Translations under genes and position numbers: made by a program
The notes under the pieces: generated by a model
Told to the model about the DNA's origin: nothing
Databases searched by the model: none
The model's input: only the letters and a program-made list of their open reading frames with translations
From: Puccinia triticina
Taxonomy: Eukaryota; Basidiomycota; Pucciniomycetes; Pucciniales; Pucciniaceae
Assembly: GCF_026914185.1 (NCBI RefSeq)
Contig: NC_070562.1
Location: forward strand, 806,001 to 870,000
Reading direction: 5' to 3'
DNA length: 64,000 nucleotides
Shown here: positions 21,686 through 31,977 of the stretch, piece by piece
How the letters are laid out: every line of letters begins with the position of its first letter
Position numbering within the stretch: the first letter of the stretch is position 1

Positions 21686-21880
21686 TGTTGAGATACATAT
21701 ATGCTTATATTCAGTACATTGTATGCTTCAACCAAACACGGCCAATCTTGTATTTAGTCTACACTAGATTGGCGCCTGGAGTTTGATCCTCAGTGAATCA
21801 GAACAACATTTTCTCACTCCCAAAGTGTCACTTGCCTGTCAGCAGTGAACTTTGGTTTTCATCCCTTGTCCCTCACAACA
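21686..21880 (+). repeat. 3' LTR of the gag-only element
   Basis: 195 bp, preceded by a purine-rich AGCAAGGGGG tract and followed by the CGACG target duplication. Confidence 0.95.
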
Positions 21881-21885
21881 CGACG

Positions 21886-22895
21886 GCCTGCTTCAAAGAA
21901 GGCCACCAGAACCGCTCCGCGACCCGTTGGTAAGTTTCCACAACTCTGCGGTGGCCCAAATCTTCGTGCAGCCTGCGGAGAATTGAGTCCTGTTTGTCCG
22001 GGATTGTGACTACAATGCGAGGTAGCGGAGAACCTCTCTTCAAAAGGCGCCCTGCTTGCACGAAAAACTCCGCAGCCTTCCGCCGAAGCGCGCGGAACTC
22101 CGCCAATTCCATACTGGGAGGGCGGACCAAGGTCGTCAAATAAAGCTCCATCTGTCTCCAAAAGCCTTCTTGATATCCATGATAGTCCACGACCTCGGCA
22201 ACTGTATAAGAATGCAACGGCTGGACATGCGGAGCGTCCTCATCAAAGTTGGAAGAGGGAGGGTCCGACTTGTCATCCCCTCGTGGACGACGAGATAGAC
22301 CGTCGGGCATCGTGAAACTTTTACCAGGGCGGTGCACCATGTCAAAGGAAAACAAATGAATGAAAGACACCCAGCGCGTCATTGGGGCATTGGGCAGGCT
22401 TGGGGAATTGATCATTTGAATTAAAGATTGGGCGTCGACAAGAAGCTGGAAGTATTGCCCCCAAAGGATCGTCTGCAGCTTCTTCAAGATCCTTGCCACG
22501 CCACACAGCTCCAGTTTGGGCTGAGAGTAGCGCGACTCCACCTCGGAGAACAATAGTGAATCATACAAGGCGGGGCGGTCCCGCCCTGCGGAGTCTGCTT
22601 GAGTGAGAACAGCGCCAACGGCGTGGAAACTAGAATCAACTGCAAGTTTCAAAATTCCCGCTTTGGGCCCGTAGTTTATCTTTACCAAAACAATATCCCT
22701 TCCGACCAAAGCCTTCAGCCTCCCAAACGCCTCCTCGCAATCGGAAGACCAAACAAAGTCCGCATACAACCACCCCTGACCTCCGTTGCATTCCGTGGAG
22801 TAGGCCACGAGAGAACCTTGTTCACCTTGCTTCTTGCCATCCTCCGCCCCTCCTTGCAAACGACGTGCCCCACAATCTCGAGAGCCGGAACACAA
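21886..22895 (-). pseudogene. Ty3 RNase H and integrase N-terminus
   Basis: After a break from the RT frame, the sequence encodes the RT-RNase H connection (DFVWSSDCEEAFGRLK). RNase H follows, with Asp in LAVDSSFHAVGAVL, Glu in YSQPKLELCGV and Asp in LLVDAQSLIQM, then the HRPGKSFTMPDGLSRRP linker. The HHCC start of integrase (LGHRRVVETYQRVAERFWWP) is cut by the gag-only element at 21885. The joining region is shorter than usual: roughly 25-30 codons between the end of the RT domain and WLYADFVW are missing, and the frame changes there. Confidence 0.88.
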
Positions 22896-24337
22896 GCGGC
22901 GAGTTTTGCAGCGGAAACCGTCAGTCCCGCCTCCTCAATCCTGAAAAGCACTCGCTCCAGCGTCTCGGCGTATTCCCAGATGAATCTCCGGATTCCAGAG
23001 TGCCAACTCAAAACCTCATTGTCGTAGTTGGATGCAGGACCCTTGATTCCGCCATCATCAATGAACACCCCGGCATGCTCCGGGATCTCGTCCTGCAGTA
23101 CCCACATCATTTGGGCCTGATAGACGGCTACGGAGTTAGTAGCCCCCTGAGGCAAGCGAGTGAGTTGAAATCTGCCGAGCGGAGTGTCAAAAGTGGTCAG
23201 CGGACGGGAGATAGGTTCCAATGCGCGCTCATCGTAGCCGCCGAGAATATCTCCAAGGCCATAGCAAGCGCGTCCGGAGAATGATTCGACAAACTCCTCC
23301 GTGGCGGGCGGAATGCCCGCATCTTTGACGGTCACTTTGTTCAGCTGCTGGAGATCGTGGACAACGCGGAGCTTCCCGTTGCTCTTAAGGACACAAAAGA
23401 CCGGACTAGTGTACGACGAGGTTGACTGTTTGTAGAGCCCATTGCGGACCCGCTCTCTCAAAATCCGAGTATACTCGTCCATCTTTGCCGCCGGAATGGG
23501 GATCTTCTTTTGCTGCCAAGGTGAGTGTTCGACGACGGGAATGATGTATGGAAGACCATATGAATCTTTTAACAAACCCCGCTCCGATTCATTAAAGGCA
23601 ATGGCCGCATTCCGCTCCGATAAGACATTCTTGATGAGATTGAGCTCGTCTGGGTATAGCCACCCTTTGGGCCCGAAATTCACCACAGAGAGACGGTCCG
23701 CAGTCACCCTTCCCTTGGGAACAAACGGGCCCGCCAGTGATGTGGGAAGCCCTTGATATGGATCACGTGAAAGCGGAGGACGCTGGAGCGGCGGATTAAG
23801 TCCCTGGGGCATTGGAACATTGACCGGTTTGATCTTACGTGCGACTGGCTTGTACTTGGATGCGAAAGCCAAGTACTCTCCGCTCCGCCATGCGCTAAGG
23901 AGCTCCGCCTGGGATCCAAGACTGAGACCCCGCTGAAGAAGACTCCACGTCCGAAGTTCCGCCAAATCGTTGAAAGGGGCTTTATCTGCATACGAAAAAC
24001 CAGAGGGTAGGGGGTGGCTCACGACTGTGGCAAATCGTAGGGTTTCGACGTCTTTGGTGGCATCCAGCCCCGGAGGTGCACATTGGGAGGAACTTACTTT
24101 GTTTCCCCCAGCCCTCCTCAGAATCCCGAAATCCACCCAACCTCCCTCCGCCTGTATCCAGTTGTGAGCTGGTTGAGATGCTAGTTTAACCTCATCGCAG
24201 AGGATCTTTAGTTTACCCTTGTCGTGGAGAATGTGAAGTTTATCCTCATTGCGGAGGGTCTTTGCAGACGACACTAGTTTATCCTCATTGCGGAGGGTCA
24301 CAGAGGAAGAAACTAAATTATTCTTGTTGTGGAGCAT
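22715..24337 (-). pseudogene. Ty3 reverse transcriptase
   Basis: The 540-codon frame contains the Ty3 RT motifs: GLYKQSTSSYTSPVFCVLK, KLRVVHDLQQLNK, a degenerate LTRLPQGATNSVAVYQ block, and the catalytic box HAGVFIDDGGIKG. The catalytic box is F-I-D-D instead of the usual Y-x-D-D. The N-terminal 170 residues are low complexity with repeated LRNEDKL units. The frame ends shortly after ATEVRGG in a frameshift and deletion, before RNase H. It sits in a different frame from Gag-protease. Confidence 0.9.
24008..24105 (-). repeat. Ty3 internal module, copy 2 (inside the RT ORF N-terminus)
   Basis: Second copy of the module. On the minus strand it reads AAAGTAAGTTCCTCCCAAT, then GTGCACCTCC, then GCCACAGTCGTGAGCCACCC. 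Confidence 0.7.
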
Positions 24338-24470
24338 GAAGCCATTATCTTGAGATTAAACGTCTTGAAGAGAAGCCGATGAGGGATGAATGTCCTCTGC
24401 AGAGCTTCCATGGTAGGATGAAGGTCTACCTGAAAGCGGAGAAGAAGGCAGAACCGAGGGAACGCTCACG

Positions 24471-24556
24471 AGTGTGGCACGCGGTAATGTTTTTGATGAA
24501 GCGGTAGAATCTACCCGGAGATGCATACTATGGAGGGGACTTACTTTTACACTTTG
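24471..24556 (-). repeat. Ty3 internal module, copy 3 (between protease and RT)
   Basis: Third copy. On the minus strand it reads AAAAGTAAGTCCCCTCCAT, then AGTATGCATCTCC, then GCCACACTCGTGAGCG. Confidence 0.7.
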
Positions 24557-24882
24557 TGCCCCCGCTGAACACCCATGTTTCAAATTTTCCGCCACGCGAG
24601 ACCCTCCGCGGACCCGGCGGGTCCGCTTTGCGGAGTCGAGAGAAAAGGTTGTGGAAAGAAGCGGAAACGGAGACTGGAAAACGGCTGAGACTGCATTTTT
24701 TGAAGATTTTTGATTTTGCTGATGTTTTTGGATTTTAAATTTTTTATGAGTCGGAATGAGAGATGAAAGCGGAGAAAGAGCTGAATGGAAAACGCAACTG
24801 TGGGTCTCTGAGAGTTGAGTTGAATCCGCCGGTAGAGTTTGAGACCCTACATTAAAACTACCAGCAAATGGACCAACTCCTC

Positions 24883-25374
24883 TCATAAAAAAGAAGGTTC
24901 CTCCGCTCCCTCGGGCAACTCCAAGATGCGCCCGCAGTGAGTCAGGACCGCTTTCCGTCCATGCGCCGGAAACTCCCTCTCCCATCGTCCCTTCTCGACG
25001 GGACAGAGTGACACTTCAATGTTCCGCCCTTCGGAATCGGGAAGAATGATCCTCTCCCCCGCCGTAGGCGAGAACAAGAGAGTTGCTTCAAAGTCAATCA
25101 GGAAGGGTTGGCCTAAGATGAACGGACTTTCCTGCCTGGTGATCCAAAAGTGACACGTTCCAACGATGCTCTTTCCGACTCGGATGGGAACGTCCTCCGC
25201 CACTCCAATCAACTCGCAAGCCGGATTATTGATGCCATAGACTGCGGAGCTGAAATTCACCCGCGGAGTAAGATTGAAGCGGTTAGCCATGGAGTCAGAA
25301 ATGATGTTCAACTGGGACCCAGAGTCAATCAACGGAGACGCCATGTGCTCCCCTGTTCCCACCAGGCACGTGAG
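24883..25374 (-). pseudogene. Ty3 aspartic protease (in frame with Gag after one UAG)
   Basis: The retropepsin active-site triplet is in SPLIDSGSQLNIIS. A flap-like and downstream ILGQPFLIDFEA segment follows (family hallmark ILG.PFL). The frame is continuous with Gag apart from a single TAG at 25375-25377 (GGC TAG CTC ACG). Such an arrangement can be translational readthrough, as in gammaretroviruses, or a point mutation. The C-terminal end runs into a poorly conserved linker. The enzyme would cleave the Gag-Pol precursor in particles. Confidence 0.85.
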
Positions 25375-27039
25375 CTAGCCCAGCAGACAGGAGTATAAGC
25401 TCGGATCTTGCTCCGCCTCCTTGAACTCCTGGCCCTCCGCCAGAGTGCCCGAATGCACCTTCAGCTCCTCGGGTCCCACCTCCACGCGTCGGCGCGAAAC
25501 CCACTTCTTCATGCCGTCTGAGACTGCTGGGGAGACCAAACATATCTCCGCTACCGTTGTCAAGACCGGAAGATCAAAAATTTTCTTAACAAGACCTTCC
25601 ACTGCGTCTGGATGGTCTTGAGAGACGCCCCTCTCAAACCAAACCCTGGGTTGAGACCCTGTTGCCTTCGATGGGGTGGCCGGCTTAACCGTGGTTTCCT
25701 TGGTCGACGAGAGCTGAGGATCGGGATCATTCATGATTCTGTTGAAGAGCTCTTGCTCCTCAATTGGATCGGATTTGCCAGCTTCACCAGGCGCGGCCGG
25801 TGATCTCCTGAGTGGCCGCTTCGCCTGGGAAGGAGGGGCTAGAGGGGCCTTATAAGGTCTAGCCTCCTCGTGCCTCTTCCTTCCGGCCGCATCAGACTCG
25901 TAGGCTCCGGAGAAAGAGTGTGATGACACTGCGGGAGGATACCACGGATCCAACGCTCCACAACTTGACTTGAACTCGGGACGAGCTGAAGATCGGAGAC
26001 CAGGAGACTGTGGGCGGGAAGGAGCTGCTTGACCAGGTTGGAATGAAGCCACCACATGTTGAATAGGACGAGATGGATCAAACGGAATGAGAGCTTCGTT
26101 GGGCAAGAAGAAATTGTTCCCCTTCTGCTCCACGAGTCCGGCCTTATCCTTCTGAAGCTCAACGCAGCGGAGAGTCCCATGGTTCTCCTGGTGGCAGTAG
26201 TAGCACACCATCGGACCCCGCTCCGCTGATGGAGCGGACTTAGGGTTTCCGCTCTTCATGTATTGCTCGAAGGCCTTGAACATCTTGGTGAGCTCGTCCA
26301 TAGAAGTTTCGGGCTTCGGGGCGGAGGTTTCCGCAACAGGCCTCCGCTCAGCACCCATCTTCTTCAGGATGTCGTTCGCTTCTTGAAACGGAGAGGCAAC
26401 CGGAGCAGCCGAATGAGTGTCTTCAAACGTGAGAGAGATCTGTCCCTTCATCACGGTATTGACCGCGGCGCGGAGTACTTTGAACGCCGGAAGCCGGGCC
26501 CGATTGTCCGCCGTGACAATTAGAGTGCTTTCCTTGATCATCTGATCCCGGATACGAGCCTGAAAACCGACGGAAAAAGCCTGATAGAACTGTTTCTTCA
26601 GCTCCTCCTCCGACTCAATGTGGTTCTTCGAAATCAAATAGGCCTGGGTTGGTTCCCAAGCTTTGCGGAACTCGTGATAATCGGAGACGGAGGAAACTCC
26701 GCCCTTTACAACCCATTTGGATACCAAGCTGACGATGTCTCGCTCCGTGAAAAGAGCCGTGTCCACGTCCGTCCAGTAGCTAAGCATTGCCGGCTTAAGC
26801 TTCGACCATTCCGAGGTCTTGTACCCATCCAGAGTGGCAAGAATTGTCCGGATCTCTCCGACCTCCACAAAACGGGCGACTTGGCGGGCCATGTCGTAGT
26901 TGGAAGCCTCATCCAACTCCGCTGCGAGCTCATAGTCCTCAAGAAATTGCTCGATATTGGACCCGTCGAACTTCAATCCCTCTTGCGGCTTAATTTTATT
27001 CATCTTGACGGGCCGCGGGTTCGCCGGAGTTTTGGGCAT
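25375..27039 (-). CDS. Ty3 Gag polyprotein, 554 aa
   Basis: The ORF opens at the ATG at 27039 and closes at TAG 25375-25377. It contains a helical capsid-like region (residues about 20-230) and a CX2CX4HX4C zinc knuckle (CYYCHQENHGTLRC) near residue 277, preceded by YMKSGNPKSAP. A long Pro/Ser/Lys-rich segment and the run-up to the protease follow. Length and order fit basidiomycete Ty3 Gag. It is uninterrupted, although the element as a whole is defective. Confidence 0.85.
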   Translation of the reverse strand: MPKTPANPRPVKMNKIKPQEGLKFDGSNIEQFLEDYELAAELDEASNYDMARQVARFVEVGEIRTILATLDGYKTSEWSKLKPAMLSYWTDVDTALFTERDIVSLVSKWVVKGGVSSVSDYHEFRKAWEPTQAYLISKNHIESEEELKKQFYQAFSVGFQARIRDQMIKESTLIVTADNRARLPAFKVLRAAVNTVMKGQISLTFEDTHSAAPVASPFQEANDILKKMGAERRPVAETSAPKPETSMDELTKMFKAFEQYMKSGNPKSAPSAERGPMVCYYCHQENHGTLRCVELQKDKAGLVEQKGNNFFLPNEALIPFDPSRPIQHVVASFQPGQAAPSRPQSPGLRSSARPEFKSSCGALDPWYPPAVSSHSFSGAYESDAAGRKRHEEARPYKAPLAPPSQAKRPLRRSPAAPGEAGKSDPIEEQELFNRIMNDPDPQLSSTKETTVKPATPSKATGSQPRVWFERGVSQDHPDAVEGLVKKIFDLPVLTTVAEICLVSPAVSDGMKKWVSRRRVEVGPEELKVHSGTLAEGQEFKEAEQDPSLYSCLLG

Positions 27040-27088
27040 CTCGGAATGACACTGAAGGAAGAAGCGGACGGACCAATGGGGAGGCTCA

Positions 27089-27172
27089 CGGAGTGGCTAT
27101 GATGTTTTGATAACATAGAGCTTTGGAGGTGCTACTGAGTTGGAGGGGACTTACTTCTACTTCTCCTGTGCC
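27089..27172 (-). repeat. Ty3 internal module, copy 4 (leader, before Gag)
   Basis: Fourth copy, between the primer-binding site and Gag. On the minus strand it reads AGAAGTAAGTCCCCTCCAAC, then AGTAGCACCTCC, then AGCCACTCCGTGAGCCTCCCC. Confidence 0.7.
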
Positions 27173-27442
27173 CCGCTGCTGAACACCTAAGAAAGAAAAA
27201 GAACAACCAAAGAAAGAAATCGAGATGAAACGTCTTGATCCTGAAACAAGGACTCGACCAAATCCGCTTGAAGCAGAACAAACAGCGGAAAATCGGACCT
27301 CAACAATTGCGGAGCGGGATAGACAAGGTTGCGGAGCGGAAAGTTCCAAACGAAGATCAGCTTAGATTCCGGAAGACTCAGCTAAAGATTGGAGAGGGAA
27401 AGGATAAATTGGAACCGCTCGGAGCGCCTCGAAACCACAGTG

Positions 27443-27492
27443 CGAGACTGTAAATCTTGAGGTCGCTGGTTTGATCCCGGCTCGGGGGACCA
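27443..27492 (+). other. Intron-less 3' half of tRNA-Tyr(GUA) with CCA, forming an extended primer-binding site
   Basis: Read on the plus strand, the 50 bases fold as tRNA positions 27-76. The anticodon stem CGAGA/TCTTG encloses the loop CTGTAAA with anticodon GTA. A five-base variable loop follows, then the T-stem GCTGG/CCGGC around TTTGATC (C56 replaced by T), the acceptor strand TCGGGGG, discriminator A and CCA. The last 18 bases are the normal PBS of the minus-strand Ty3 element, two bases from the LTR. The other 32 bases are not needed for a PBS. Confidence 0.75.
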
Positions 27493-27494
27493 AA

Positions 27495-28171
27495 TGAGGG
27501 ACTCCTGTCCGTGCTAAGCGGCGGCAGTCGTGTGAGGGGAGAAGTGCTGTTTAGGCTGCCCTCGTGGCGGTGGTCCGTAGAGATGAGCGCTGAAAGGAAT
27601 TGGGATAGCTGTGGTGTTGGGGGTGGTTTTGAGATGTTCGCCGGGGTTTTGGATCCGCGGCGGCGGTTGTTTGTTTTGAGGGAGTCGGGGATTGTGATCT
27701 TAAGGAAGAAAGGAAGGGAACTGAGACTTTTGATGAAGCGTGATCGGCGGGCAGAGCCCGAAAGTTTGAACTCTGATGATCTGATCTATAAACTCCGGAT
27801 GGACCGTATTCTGGGGATCAGAATGCCATGGCCACCCATCATCCAAGTTTGAGCTGAACTTGGACTCCGGGTGACATGTCACATACATTTCATCACATCC
27901 TCCGCGCGCTACACGCGCGCACACACAAAACAGCAGAAAGAAACCAACAAAGAAGCGGAGAAAAGAAACAGCACAAAGGAAACTAAAAGAAAACACAGCA
28001 TGAGGAGACAGAAAGAAAAGAGCCACAGAGAGGGAAGGAAGAAAGAAAAGAAGAGATAGGCGGAACAAACAGAAAAAGGAGAAAACCAGAAATAAACAAG
28101 GAAATAAACCCACAGCAGTCGCTGTGTTAGGACCAAGAAAAATGAAGGGTGATGGGGACTGAGAAGGAGAG
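27495..28171 (-). repeat. 5' LTR of the Ty3 element, truncated by hAT
   Basis: 677 bp matching 18222-18898 closely, starting TGAGGGACTCC. The last ~120 bp are absent because the hAT terminus TAAAGATCGCC starts at 28172. The missing part is not found on the far side of the hAT. Confidence 0.9.
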
Positions 28172-31100
28172 TAAAGATCGCCATGTGGACCCGGGTACCC
28201 GGGGCGTGTCCGGGTACCTGCACTGTTTTTCTCAGATTTTAGACACCCGTACCCGTACACGGCACCCGTGGGCGGGTACCGGCGGTACTTTTCGCGGGTA
28301 CCGCGGGTACTTTTTTGCTTTTTTTGATCCAAAACATTTAATTTTCATGTATAACTATCGGAGACCATTGCAGACTATTTATGTTGTAGATACTACCATT
28401 TACCTTTGTTTTCTACTGTATATATATTCTTGAAAACATGATAAGAAAAAAAAGGAGGTGAAATAAGACTTCCACCTCATTGCCACCGCTCACAGTTTAA
28501 TTTCTTTTTCTTTTTTTCTCTTCCTTAACCCCCTCCTTCCATTTCTTGATGAGACCAGGCTTGATCAAGTTGTTTTTTGAATAGAATGCCACGGACATAC
28601 CCCTACTGAGGGAGATTGAGTTGAGACGGTGTCGTTTTTGCGATACATAATTGCGGCCAAAAGAAAAAGCACGCTCCACATCCACTGAAGTGGCTAGATC
28701 AACAAGGCATGTCAGATTCCAATGATCGTTCCTTAGTAAAGTGAGAGAAAGAAATCACCTGGGCAGCTTAAGACATCGAGGGCCATTTGAAGAAGGCCAC
28801 CGTGTGTATTACCGGCACGTTTCTGCTGTATCCACCACTCCAGCCCGTCAATTGGAGATCCGTCGTCCAAAATAAGACCCGAAGCTAGCCAGGAATCAAG
28901 CGGATCGTTTGTAGATTGGCCTCGGGCCGCCAGCGCAGCCCCCAACTGAGCAATGTTTCCAGTCTTTGGCTGGAAGGAAATTTGGTTAGTGAGGCCACAC
29001 AAAGGTTTAAAAATAAACAAATTAAATCACACCTTTGTTCCTTTGGGTGGGTGAGCCGATGGTACATTTGGCGGAGGCTTGTAATAACTGTTGAACATAT
29101 CTCGGGTGAGTCTAAGAGCTTTGGTGATCCATTCGTCCTCCCATGCCGCAATCTTGAAGTACTCATCTTTGAAAGATGGGTGAAGGACTAACCCATGAAA
29201 TACAGTTAGTTGTCATGAATTAAGAAAAGTTAGAAAAGGATTCCTTGTAAGCTTACCCATGGCGATTCTAAACAAGGGAGAACAGTCAGTTAGTGTATAG
29301 TATTTGTTGGTCAGCTGCAGGCCAACTCGGCAAGCATTTCTGAGTGCAGGCGGGTAATTGTTGTCGCAGCCTTTGATGGCACTGGAAAGGAGGTCAGTAA
29401 CCTCGTCAATGAAAACAATGATATGGGTTAATCGGGCCGATCCAGGTGTGGATACTTGAAGTGTTTGTTCATAGAACACCTGGAGTATTGACACCAAGTG
29501 CTTTGCTAGCTGAATATCGACGGAGTTGATGTGGTATTTTCGATCCAAGCCGTATTTCTTGTCTTTTTGCCAAGCAAGACTGCCGCAAACCGCACGTTCA
29601 GTGTTGAGAATTTGGATGATCGGAGGAGAAGAAACCTACATAGCTTTCTCACATCTGACGATGCTCACCAACTGCATATATGTTGAGTTCCACCTTGTGC
29701 GAACGTCTTGCACAATGCTATGGGGCTTTGCACATTCCATCTCTCTGCAGAGCTCGACAAACTCCATCTTCGAGTTCGGGGATTTGCGGAGTTTGCGAGC
29801 GACCGCGCGAAACTTGAGACACCAAAAGAAAGATCAGATCAAGAGACAAACCAGTTTGATGGTCGTCAAGGTCAAATTACTCACCTTTGCCAGGGTTTTT
29901 TTGCATGATGACGAAGTGTACAGATCGGCATCTTCGTCCTCGTCACTCAAGTCGTGAATGTCTTGAAGGCTGAGCTCTGGCTGGAGGTCATCTGAACCTT
30001 CAGCATCATATCTGTCCGTAAAGTCTTGGTCATCTCCATCAGGGGAAACATTGCACACATCGTTCTCATATCTAGGCCAACATTTTGTGGATTAATTGAT
30101 GATCCAACGAGGGTAGATCATATCTATGACTCACCTGCGGATCTGATCCTCAGCATCTTCCAAGTCGGAATCATCTGATGAGGCTGAAGATTCGTCATCA
30201 TCTTCAGTTTCAGTTGCAGTTGATCGTTTTTTATTAACAGTGCCGAATGGTCGCAAGATCGACTGGGCAATCAGGTTGAGGATGTGTGCATAGCACCTAA
30301 TCCAATGCTGATCGCCCTTAAAACGAGCCCACTTGAAGTTTTTCATCTCGGAAACCATTGCCGCGTTGTTGGAGGCATTGTCAGTGACAATGCCACAAAT
30401 CTGGAATAAATAATGAACAATCTTCAGTGTTTAACATATCAGAAAGTAAACGAAAGACCCACCTTGTCCTGAATGCCAAACTTCTCAACAACTGCTCGGA
30501 CGGTGTTGGCTAGATATTCTCCGGTATGACTTTTAGCGAGTTGAATAAAATCCAGAGGCACGGCCTCAAGATTGAGAACTCCGGTGTTGAGCTCAACCAA
30601 TCGATAAAGGACGACACCAAGGATATTGAATCCATTTGGTGACTGCCATGCGTCAGCCCCGAGATACATTGATCCAGTGTGTTTCTTTAACTCGTCCCGG
30701 TAGCTATCTTGAACGGCGGTGTAGAGGATGTGTATCATTCGGGAGATTACCTTATCGGAAGGAAGGTGTTTGATAACCGTGGGATGGAGAATCCTCTTGA
30801 GGGACTCGTCGGCCAATGCCGAAAATGGGCGGGCGGCTTCGGCGCACCAGATGGCACACAGCTGTGTTACCTACACAAGTGGGGATTGAGAGAGAGATTA
30901 ATAATTATCAAAAAAAAGTCAAAGAGATCGTTACTTACCTCTTGGGGATCAATATCTCCTGTTCCACTCACTCCTAAACATGCCAGCTTGCGGTTGGAAG
31001 TCGAATCGCGTTCTTTGACCAGACATGCCGCTGCATGTTTTAAGAGGTTGCTGCAGGAAGAGTCACTTGTCGGCCGGTTGATTCTGGTCCCACATCTGAT

Positions 31101-31977
31101 TGAAAAAAGAATCAGCAAGTCAAAGGCAGAGAAAAATCATAACCAAACGGGAAGCTTACATCTTGCACGGGTAGGCGATCATCCGACGCCCCTTTCTATC
31201 GAGCTGTTTTGATAGCTCTGGTTTAAGGTAGCTGCTGTAGGCTGTACTGACAGCATTTGCGGCTGTTTTCTGTGCTCGAGCTGGAAGATTAAAACTTTGA
31301 GCAATAAGAATATCGGCAAGATTTTACCAGGAAAACCAATGGATTCAAACATGATGGGACTTACCTAGTTCCTCCATGTCAGTGAGTTCGCGAGGGCCTG
31401 ATGTATTAGGCTGGCTGGTGCTAGGGGTTTCGGGCTGGGTGAGACTGGTGTTTTCGTTGATCACAACGATCCGATCAGAGTCTTGATCATCCAAAGGTGG
31501 TGGTCCGTTGTTGCTTCGGCGGTCGACCGCAATTGAACGTGACGGAGACTTTTGTCGAGTTCGCTTTGGATTTCGAGGTGTTTGATTCATGGCTGATGGG
31601 GGTTGGTGGAGCCTGCGGGAGTCGGAGTGCGGGATTGATATCAAGATATGGCGGATATGATTTGATGATATGGTGTACCCGCACCCCCTACTCTATCTAG
31701 TTTGATGCGGCACAGTTGTACAGAGGTATCGTGTCCCTGCGGCATACACTGTGAGTACCCGGGTACCTGGAGGATCCGCCGGCCGCGGGTATTGTTGGCG
31801 GGTATCCGGGTGCCATGAAGACCCGCCTGGCGCGGGTATTTTTGGCGGGTATCCGGGTACCTTGTGCTTTTTTGCCAGAAATCCCGCACCACCCGCGGGC
31901 GGGTACCCGACACTAGGCCGCGGGTACCCGCGCACGGGTGCCAGGTACCCGCCCGCGGGTCCTGACGGCGATCTTTA
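28172..31977 (-). mobile_element. hAT transposon copy 2, full length, 3806 bp
   Basis: Both ends carry the TIR TAAAGATCGCC (28172 on; reverse complement ending 31977). Inside them are GC-rich subterminal tracts full of GGGTACC and CCCGCGGG strings. One transposase gene on the minus strand fills the interior. The 8 bp next to the ends (AAGGAGAG and ATGATACC) differ, so the expected TSD is absent and at least one flank was rearranged after insertion. Confidence 0.9.
28497..31590 (-). CDS. hAT transposase, apparently complete, multi-exon
   Basis: The first exon can start at the ATG at 31590 (MNQTPRNPKRTRQKSP). It has a Ser/Thr/Pro/Asp-rich leader ending ELTDMEEL before a GTAAGT donor at 31365. 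Later exons encode the BED-type finger (CGTRINRP...LLKHAAAC), the catalytic LGADAWQSPNGFNILG, GIVTDNASNN with CYAHILNLIAQ, an acidic insert and the C-terminal hAT dimerisation region DVERAFSFGRNYV. The last exon ends at TAA 28497. I saw no frame disruption in exons, and the sequence is nearly identical to copy 1, so it may be recently active. The protein would bind the termini as an oligomer and move the element. Exact borders of the second exon are uncertain. Confidence 0.8.

Larger units (their letters stand above)
20175..21880 (+). mobile_element. Gag-only copia-type LTR retrotransposon (TR-GAG-like), 1706 bp
   Basis: Two 195-bp LTRs (TGTTGAGATACATATATG...CCCTCACAACA) flank a single Gag ORF, and a perfect 5-bp TSD CGACG (20170-20174 and 21881-21885) brackets the element. 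Right after the 5' LTR, GGTTATGAGACC is complementary to the anticodon arm of initiator tRNA-Met, the half-tRNA priming site known for copia. A purine tract AGCAAGGGGG precedes the 3' LTR. There is no protease, integrase or RT. The LTRs differ at only two bases, so the insertion is young. Confidence 0.93.
18222..28171 (-). mobile_element. Ty3-type LTR retrotransposon with a nested copia-type element
   Basis: LTRs at 18222-19018 and 27495-28171 flank, in minus orientation, Gag with zinc knuckle, retropepsin, reverse transcriptase, RNase H and integrase. This is the Ty3 order. The 5' LTR (right) is cut at 28171 by an hAT element, so the outer TSD cannot be verified. The element is defective: the frame is broken between RT and RNase H, a UAG separates Gag and protease, and a 1.7-kb element sits inside integrase. 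It is inserted in the Harbinger transposase gene. Confidence 0.92.

Noticed and set aside
27443..27492. Functional tRNA-Tyr gene
   Set aside because: The 5' half (acceptor, D arm) is absent and CCA is encoded. It is explained as an extended primer-binding site of the Ty3 element.
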